This document shows, in pieces, positions 54,833 through 59,858 of a stretch of 59,858 bases of DNA (its first letter is position 1; each line of letters begins with the position of its first letter). Source of the stretch: Enhydrobacter aerosaccus. GTDB lineage: Bacteria > Pseudomonadota > Alphaproteobacteria > Reyranellales > Reyranellaceae. The position numbers and the translations under genes were made by a program. Location: positions 1 through 59,858 of the forward strand of contig CAIKZO010000141.1 in NCBI GenBank assembly GCA_903832005.1, given 5' to 3'. The notes below the pieces were generated by a model. That model worked only from the letters and a program-made list of their open reading frames with translations. It searched no databases and was not told where the DNA came from.

Positions 54833-55867
54833 ATGGCACGAGGGTTGAACGGTTCCGCGAACGGCTCGGGCAATGGCCACGATCACGGCGCCGGCCGAGG
54901 CTTCGAGGAAGGTATCGAGGCGGTCCAGCCCGGCAATTCGAGCCTGCCGGCCGAGGTGGTCGATGCGTTGCCGGCCGTGGTCGGCGTCCACACCACAATT
55001 CCCGAGGATCGCCGCTCGGCCCGCACCCTGGGCTCGGAGCGCGAGGGTCATGGCACGATCATCGACGACGAGGGGCTGATCGTCACGATCGGCTACCTGA
55101 TCATGGAAGCCGATACCGTCACCATCACCGACAACGACGGCCGCGAGTTGCCGGCCACGATCGTAGGTTACGACTACGAGAGCGGATTCGGCCTCGTGCG
55201 CACCACGGTGCCGCCCCGGGTGAAGCCGATGCGCTTCGGCGATTCCGACAGCCTGACCTTGCGCAGCGAGGCCTATGTCGGGGGCGTGGGCGGCGAGAAA
55301 GCGGCACTCAAGGTAAAGGTCGCCGGCCGCCGCGAGTTTGCGGGCTATTGGGAATACCTGCTCGACAACGCGATCTTCACGGTGCCCGCCTATCCGCTGT
55401 GGGGCGGTTCGGCGCTGATCGGCCCCGACGGCTCTTTGTTGGGCGTGGGCTCGCTGCTGGTCCAGGAAGCGCTCGGGCCCGGCTCGCCCGCCTTCCCGGG
55501 CAACATGTACGTGCCGATCAACCGGCTGAAGCCGATCTTCGACGAGCTGGTGCAGTCCGGTGGCATCTCGACGCCGCCGCGCCCCTGGCTCGGCCTCTAT
55601 ACGGTCGAGCACATGGGCCAATTGGTGATTGGCGGCATTTCCGACGGCGGTCCCGCCGATCGCGCGGGACTTCAGCGCGGCGATATCCTGCAATCGCTGA
55701 ACGGCGAAGTGCTGGACGACGTGCCCGACTTCTACAAGAAGCTGTGGGCCGCGGGGCCTGCTGGGACGACGATCTCGCTGCGCATGGAGCGCGACAGCGA
55801 TGCTTTCGAGGTGAAGGTGCGTTCGGGCGACCGGGGTACCTATCATAAGCACGGCTCCGACGACTGA
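54833..55867 (+). CDS. HtrA-like PDZ protein lacking the catalytic triad
   Basis: A 344-residue protein that aligns with the trypsin-like plus one PDZ layout of HtrA/DegP. Blocks are recognisable: GTIIDDEGLIVT, DGRELPATIVGYD, and RPWLGLYTV leading into a PDZ domain (about residues 250-330, ISDGGPADRAGLQRGDIL). At the three catalytic positions it has Tyr88 for His (TIGYLI for TNNHVV), Gly118 for Asp, and Trp190 for Ser (LWGGS for GNSGG). No signal peptide is seen; the N-terminus is Gly/Asn/His-rich. It is probably a binding or scaffold protein. GAGGAG precedes ATG 54833. Confidence 0.85.
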   Translation: MARGLNGSANGSGNGHDHGAGRGFEEGIEAVQPGNSSLPAEVVDALPAVVGVHTTIPEDRRSARTLGSEREGHGTIIDDEGLIVTIGYLIMEADTVTITDNDGRELPATIVGYDYESGFGLVRTTVPPRVKPMRFGDSDSLTLRSEAYVGGVGGEKAALKVKVAGRREFAGYWEYLLDNAIFTVPAYPLWGGSALIGPDGSLLGVGSLLVQEALGPGSPAFPGNMYVPINRLKPIFDELVQSGGISTPPRPWLGLYTVEHMGQLVIGGISDGGPADRAGLQRGDILQSLNGEVLDDVPDFYKKLWAAGPAGTTISLRMERDSDAFEVKVRSGDRGTYHKHGSDD

Positions 55868-55896
55868 TATCAGAAGAAGACAGGGGGAAACGAACA

Positions 55897-56853
55897 ATGG
55901 CACGAGCCTTCGCCTCGCAGGCGGACATGGCAGAGAAGAAGATCACCTTCAGTCGCCTGTCCGAGCACGCCTATGCCTTCACGGCCGAGGGCGATCCCAA
56001 CACCGGCATCGTGGTCGGCGACGACGCGGTCATGGTGATCGATGCGCAGGCGACGCCCAAGATGGCGCAGACGGTGATCGAGCATATCCGCACCGTCACC
56101 GACAAGCCGATCAAGTACGTCGTGCTCTCGCACTATCACGCGGTGCGCGTGCTGGGCGCGTCGGGCTACGAGGCGCAGCACATAATTTGCAGCGAGGCGA
56201 CGCGCGACATGATCGTCGAGCGCGGCGCGCAGGACTACAAGTCGGAGTTGCAGCGCTTTCCGCGCCTGTTCCAGGCCGCCGAAACGATTCCGGGCCTCAC
56301 CTGGCCTACGATCACTTTCACCGATCGCATGACCATGTGGCTGGGCAAGCTGCAGGTCGACATCATCCACGCCGGCCGTGGACACACCAAGGGCGATACG
56401 ATCGTGTGGCTGCCGGAGGAGCGGACCCTGTTTAGCGGCGATCTCGTCGAGTACGGCGCGACGCCCTATTGCGGCGATGCGCACTACAAGGACTGGCCAG
56501 AGACCCTGCAGAAGCTGCGCGACCTGCGCGCCGAAGCGCTGGTGCCCGGCCGCGGCGAGGCTTTGCATGGCGAGCAGGCGGTGGAAGAGGGCATCGCCGG
56601 CACGCAGCAGTTCCTCTCGGACCTCTACAAGGCGGTGTCGGCCTCGGCGCTGGCCGGTGATTCGCTGAAGGTCGCCTACGACAAGGCGATGGCCGCGATG
56701 CAGCCGCGCTACGGCAACTGGGTGATCTTCGAACACTGTATGCCGTTCGACGTCAGCCGCGCCTACGACGAAGCCAAGGGCCTCGACCATCCGCGCATCT
56801 GGACCGCCGAACGCGACGTCGAGATGTGGTCGGCGCTGGAGAAAGCCGGCTGA
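55897..56853 (+). CDS. Metallo-beta-lactamase-fold protein with altered metal motif
   Basis: A 318-residue member of the metallo-beta-lactamase fold. The zinc motif that normally reads HxHxDH is HYHAVR, so His79 and His81 remain but Asp and His are Val83 and Arg84. His163 (GRGHTKGD) and Asp182 (FSGDLVE) are present, while the final conserved His in LVPGxG is Arg219. This suggests at most one metal. A subfamily with HYHAVRVLGAS appears to be conserved in other alphaproteobacteria, so the change may be functional. It follows the HtrA-like gene by 29 bases with AGGGGG upstream and precedes a flavin hydroxylase. Confidence 0.82.
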   Translation: MARAFASQADMAEKKITFSRLSEHAYAFTAEGDPNTGIVVGDDAVMVIDAQATPKMAQTVIEHIRTVTDKPIKYVVLSHYHAVRVLGASGYEAQHIICSEATRDMIVERGAQDYKSELQRFPRLFQAAETIPGLTWPTITFTDRMTMWLGKLQVDIIHAGRGHTKGDTIVWLPEERTLFSGDLVEYGATPYCGDAHYKDWPETLQKLRDLRAEALVPGRGEALHGEQAVEEGIAGTQQFLSDLYKAVSASALAGDSLKVAYDKAMAAMQPRYGNWVIFEHCMPFDVSRAYDEAKGLDHPRIWTAERDVEMWSALEKAG

Positions 56854-56857
56854 CCCT

Positions 56858-58432
56858 GTGGGCTCGTACGAGTACCGCACATATCCCTATCGCCGCCCGC
56901 CGGAACTCGACGGCGGCGGGAGCCGACGCCCGGTCGTGATCGTCGGCGCCGGCATGGCCGGGCCGACGCTCGCTTTGTCGCTGGCCGCGCGCGGCGTGGC
57001 ATCGGTGGTGCTCGACGAAGACGACACGGTCAGCCTTGGCAGCCGGTCGATCTGCCAGGCCAAGCACAGTCTCGAGATCTGGGATCGCTTCGGCATCGCG
57101 GCGCGCATGGTCGAGAAGGGCATCACCTGGACCGAGGGTGAGGTCTATCTGCGCGACAGGCCGGTCTATCGCTTCAATCTCGCGCCCGAGCCCGGCCACA
57201 AGTTCCCGGCCTTCGTGAACCTCCAGCAGTATTACGTCGAAGAACTCCTCTACGAACGTTGCGCCGCCGAGCCGTTGATCGATCTGCGCCATCGCAACAA
57301 GGTCGTCGCTGTCGCCCCGCGCGATGACGGCGTCACGGTCGAGGTCGAAACGCCAGACGGCCGCTACAGCATCGAGGCCGAGTGGCTGGCGGCGTGTGAC
57401 GGCGTGCGCAGCCCGGTGCGCCACATGCTGGGCCTCCCTTACCCGGGTGAGGTGTTCAACGACCAGTTCCTGATCGCCGACATACGGCTGAAGGGCGATC
57501 TGCCAAAGGAACGGCGCTTCTGGTTTTACCCGCCGTTCCATCCGACCAACTCGGTGCTGCTGCACCGCCAGGCCGACGACGTGCTGCGGGTCGATATCCA
57601 ACTCGGCCGCGACGCCGATCCCGAGGAAGAGAAGAAGCCCGCGAACATCGACCGACGCCTGCGCCAGATGTTCGGTCCCGACGCGCGCTGGGATCACGAA
57701 TGGACCAGCGTCTACACTTTCACCTGCCGCATGATGGAGAAGTTCGTCCATGGCCGGACGATCTTCGTGGGCGATGCGGCACACGTCGTCTCGCCGTTCG
57801 GCGCGCGCGGCGGCAACGCGGCGGTGGCCGATGCCGACAATCTTGCCTGGAAGCTTGCCGTCGTGCTGGCCGGCCAAGCGCCGGCGGCCCTGCTCGATAC
57901 TTATTGCAGCGAGCGCCGCGCCGCCTCGCACGAAAACATTCTGAACTCGACCCGGGCGACCGACTTCATCACGCCCAAGTTTCCGGCCTCGCGGGCGTTC
58001 CGCGACGCTACCCTGGCGCTGGCCCGCGACTTTCCCTTTGCCCGCGCACTGATCAACAGCGGCCGCCTGTCCGTGCCGACGTCGCAAGTTGGATCGCCGC
58101 TCGACACGCCCGACGTCGATGCCGATTGGACGGGTGGCCCCTCGCCGGGTCGCGCTATGGTCGATGCACCGCTGAACGGGAGCTGGCTGGCCGACCAGGT
58201 GGGCTGCGATTTCACGGTCCTGTCTTTCGGTTCCGGCGAAACGGCGCCTGCTGGTACGACGTTGCTTTCTGTCGAGGCGCAGGGTCTTGTGGGCCAACGC
58301 TACGATGCCCGGCCGGGCACGACCTATCTGATCCGGCCGGACCGCTACGTGGCGGGTCGCTGGCGCCATTTCGATTCCGCCGTCCTCGCTGCCGCATTGG
58401 GTCGCGCGATGGGCAAGGAGACAGCATGTTGA
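56858..58432 (+). CDS. FAD-dependent aromatic hydroxylase (PheA/MhpA/TfdB type)
   Basis: A 524-residue flavoprotein monooxygenase. The FAD GxGxxG motif is VVIVGAGMAGPTLAL (about residues 26-40), the DG motif reads LAACDGVRSPVR, and the second FAD motif is FVGDAAHVVSPFGARGGN. The C-terminal about 120 residues form the thioredoxin-like domain of phenol hydroxylases. The substrate is probably a phenol or a substituted aromatic. Start is GTG at 56858, four bases after the MBL-fold stop. The stop overlaps the DUF2783 gene. Confidence 0.9.
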   Translation: MGSYEYRTYPYRRPPELDGGGSRRPVVIVGAGMAGPTLALSLAARGVASVVLDEDDTVSLGSRSICQAKHSLEIWDRFGIAARMVEKGITWTEGEVYLRDRPVYRFNLAPEPGHKFPAFVNLQQYYVEELLYERCAAEPLIDLRHRNKVVAVAPRDDGVTVEVETPDGRYSIEAEWLAACDGVRSPVRHMLGLPYPGEVFNDQFLIADIRLKGDLPKERRFWFYPPFHPTNSVLLHRQADDVLRVDIQLGRDADPEEEKKPANIDRRLRQMFGPDARWDHEWTSVYTFTCRMMEKFVHGRTIFVGDAAHVVSPFGARGGNAAVADADNLAWKLAVVLAGQAPAALLDTYCSERRAASHENILNSTRATDFITPKFPASRAFRDATLALARDFPFARALINSGRLSVPTSQVGSPLDTPDVDADWTGGPSPGRAMVDAPLNGSWLADQVGCDFTVLSFGSGETAPAGTTLLSVEAQGLVGQRYDARPGTTYLIRPDRYVAGRWRHFDSAVLAAALGRAMGKETAC

Positions 58433-58611
58433 AGCGAGACCTCAACCTTACCCGGCCCGACGAGGTCTACAATGCCATCGTCGATGCCCACAAAGGCCTC
58501 GACGAGGAGCAGGTGCGTGCCTTCGATGCGAAGCTGATCCTGCTGCTGGCCAATCACGTGGGCGACGAGACAGTGATCCGCGAAGCTCTCAAGGAGGCGG
58601 CAAAGCAATGA
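58426..58611 (+). CDS. DUF2783 family small protein
   Basis: A 61-residue acidic helical protein: LTRPDEVYNAIVDAHKGLDE then KLILLLANHVGDETVIREAL, which matches DUF2783. Members are short and regularly sit next to flavin aromatic hydroxylases. Function is unknown; a partner of the hydroxylase is an inference. It starts inside the hydroxylase stop (7-base overlap) and overlaps the SDR gene by four bases. Confidence 0.85.
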   Translation: MLKRDLNLTRPDEVYNAIVDAHKGLDEEQVRAFDAKLILLLANHVGDETVIREALKEAAKQ

Positions 58612-59366
58612 CCGACGGACCTCTCAGCGGCCGCCTGGCGCTGGTCACCGGCGCGGGCCATGGCAATGGGGCGGCGATCGCGCAGGGGCTGGCCACGGCC
58701 GGCGCGCAGGTGATCGTCACCGATATCGACAAGGACGGCGCCCATACGATCGCCGAAGCCATCGTTGCGGCCGGCGGCAAGGCGCGCAGCTACCAGCTCG
58801 ATGTCACCGACGAGGCGGCCTGCGCCAAGCTCGCCGCCGACATCGCGCTGCTGATCGGGCCGATCCGCATCCTGGTGAACAACGCCGGCATCTTCCTGCG
58901 CGGGCCGCTGGTCGCGCCCGACGGGCGCGCGCGTTGGCAGAAGACCATGGAGGTCAATGTCCAGGGCCCGTTCAACGTCACGATGGCCTTCATCGACCAG
59001 CTCAAGCTGACCAAGGGTGCGATCGTGAACATCGCCTCGATCAACTCCTTCGTCGTCGGCAACGGTACCGGCTCTTATCCGGTCTCCAAGGGCGCGCTCG
59101 CCCCATTCACGCGCGCGCTGGCGGCCGAGCTGGCGCTGGACGGCGTGCGGGTGAATGCGCTGGCGCCGGGCCTGATCGAGACCGCTATGACCGAGCCGAC
59201 CCTCTCCGATCCCAAGCGGCTGGAGACTTTCCTCAATCACGTGCCGATGAAACGCGTCGGCCAGCCGGAGGAGCTCGCGGGACCAGTGGTGTTCCTGTGC
59301 TCGGATGCGGCAAGCTATGTGACCGGCGCCATCCTGGCCGTCGATGGAGGATTCCTTGCCGTCTGA
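58608..59366 (+). CDS. SDR family dehydrogenase/reductase
   Basis: A 252-residue classical short-chain dehydrogenase. The cofactor loop TGAGHGNG is at about residues 14-21, NNAG at about 91-94, and the catalytic Ser-Tyr-Lys is in IASINSF...SYPVSKGA. The C-terminal PGLIETAM, VVFLCSDAASYVTG and AVDGGF segments are typical. The substrate is unknown; the neighbours suggest an aromatic or hydroxyacid intermediate. It overlaps DUF2783 by four bases and the downstream GNAT by about 20. Confidence 0.93.
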   Translation: MTDGPLSGRLALVTGAGHGNGAAIAQGLATAGAQVIVTDIDKDGAHTIAEAIVAAGGKARSYQLDVTDEAACAKLAADIALLIGPIRILVNNAGIFLRGPLVAPDGRARWQKTMEVNVQGPFNVTMAFIDQLKLTKGAIVNIASINSFVVGNGTGSYPVSKGALAPFTRALAAELALDGVRVNALAPGLIETAMTEPTLSDPKRLETFLNHVPMKRVGQPEELAGPVVFLCSDAASYVTGAILAVDGGFLAV

Positions 59367-59850
59367 TCTGCCGAAGGATGTGATCGTCCGTATGGCCACC
59401 GTGGACGACGTCGAACTGCTCCATCGCTTTTCCGTCGATCTCGCGACCTACGAAGACGAGCCGCACGCCGTCACCTCGACGCCGCAGACGCTGGCGCGCG
59501 ACGGCTTTGGCAAGAACCCGCAATTCGCCGCGTTGATCGCCGAACAGGCGGGTCAGCCAGTCGGCTTCGCGCTCTATACCTTCAACTACTCGGTCTGGAC
59601 CGCCGCGCGCGGCATCTTCATCGAGGACATCTGGGTCGTGCCCGAGGCGCGGCGCGGCGGCGTCGCCCGCGCGCTGATGGTGGCGCTCGCGCAGGAGTGC
59701 ACGGCGCGCAACTACAAGCGCATCGACCTCAACGTGCTCGACTGGAACCCGGCGCGCGGCTTCTACGAGAAGATCGGCTTCCGTTGGATCAAGAATTGGC
59801 TGCCGTACCGTCTCAGCGGCGAGGCGCTGGAGAAACTCGCTCAAGACTGA
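59344..59850 (+). CDS. GNAT N-acetyltransferase, diamine acetyltransferase-like
   Basis: A 168-residue acetyltransferase. The acetyl-CoA site is IEDIWVVPEARRGGVARAL, and LNVLDWNPARGFYEKIGF is the family C-terminal block, close to spermidine/diamine acetyltransferases. The acceptor is not known. Two starts are possible: ATG 59344 (used here) and TTG 59356, which has GGAGGA four bases upstream and may be the true one. The start lies within the SDR gene end. The gene ends nine bases before the window does. Confidence 0.88.
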   Translation: MEDSLPSDLPKDVIVRMATVDDVELLHRFSVDLATYEDEPHAVTSTPQTLARDGFGKNPQFAALIAEQAGQPVGFALYTFNYSVWTAARGIFIEDIWVVPEARRGGVARALMVALAQECTARNYKRIDLNVLDWNPARGFYEKIGFRWIKNWLPYRLSGEALEKLAQD

Positions 59851-59858
59851 TCTTTGGG

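Overview
The window is one contiguous, gene-dense, high-GC stretch of a bacterial chromosome with core housekeeping content. I see no insertion sequence, integrase, prophage, tRNA or CRISPR array. The host is almost certainly an alphaproteobacterium: it has the ctaD-ctaB-small ORF-ctaG-ctaE-surf1 cytochrome oxidase order, rnpB directly before mraZ, a full division and cell wall (dcw) cluster running into bamD-recN-ligA, an FtsZ with a long Pro/Ala linker, and DUF1127, DUF1272 and DUF2783 family proteins. A Reyranella- or Rhodospirillales-like genus is plausible, but that is a guess. MurE carries the DNPR signature of meso-diaminopimelate ligases, so the wall is DAP-type.

Layout. (1) 1-3318: cytochrome c oxidase subunits I (cut by the window edge) and III with haem O synthase and the Cox11 copper chaperone, closed by a perfect hairpin terminator. 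(2) 3389-8602: surf1, M32 carboxypeptidase, a DUF1272 protein, threonine synthase and an M16 peptidase, mostly stop/start coupled. (3) 8603-8921: a non-coding stretch of palindromic repeats. (4) 8922-20948: accessory enzymes: amidohydrolase, aspartyl/asparaginyl hydroxylase family protein, acetyltransferase with intradiol dioxygenase, a minus-strand group of uvrB, alpha/beta hydrolase, membrane acyltransferase-SGNH and SGNH esterase, then a TSUP transporter, a TerB/J-domain protein and an amidase. (5) 20957-21359: RNase P RNA, then about 450 bases of non-coding DNA with several palindromes and four 10-bp-spaced MraZ-like boxes. (6) 21809-40724: mraZ, rsmH, ftsL, ftsI, murE, murF, mraY, murD, ftsW, murG, murC, murB, ddl, ftsQ, ftsA, ftsZ, almost all overlapping by 1-14 nt, ending in a strong terminator. 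lpxC, which usually follows ftsZ in this class, is absent. (7) 40773-45436: bamD, recN, ligA. (8) 45721-45999: a small secreted protein of repeated Cys-Lys-Gly units that looks like an orphan bufferin-type copper-binding RiPP precursor. (9) 46196-54743: D-cysteine desulfhydrase family enzyme, MFS transporter, DUF1801, aminopeptidase P, DUF1127, prmA, uvrD. (10) 54833-59850: a probable operon of an HtrA-like protein that has lost its catalytic triad, a metallo-beta-lactamase-fold protein with missing ligands, an FAD aromatic hydroxylase, DUF2783, an SDR dehydrogenase and a GNAT enzyme.

Most of the window is conventional. The items most worth a second look are the orphan bufferin-like peptide, three enzyme-family members whose catalytic or metal residues are replaced (acyltransferase-3, HtrA-like, MBL-fold), the operator-like DNA between rnpB and mraZ, and the missing lpxC.
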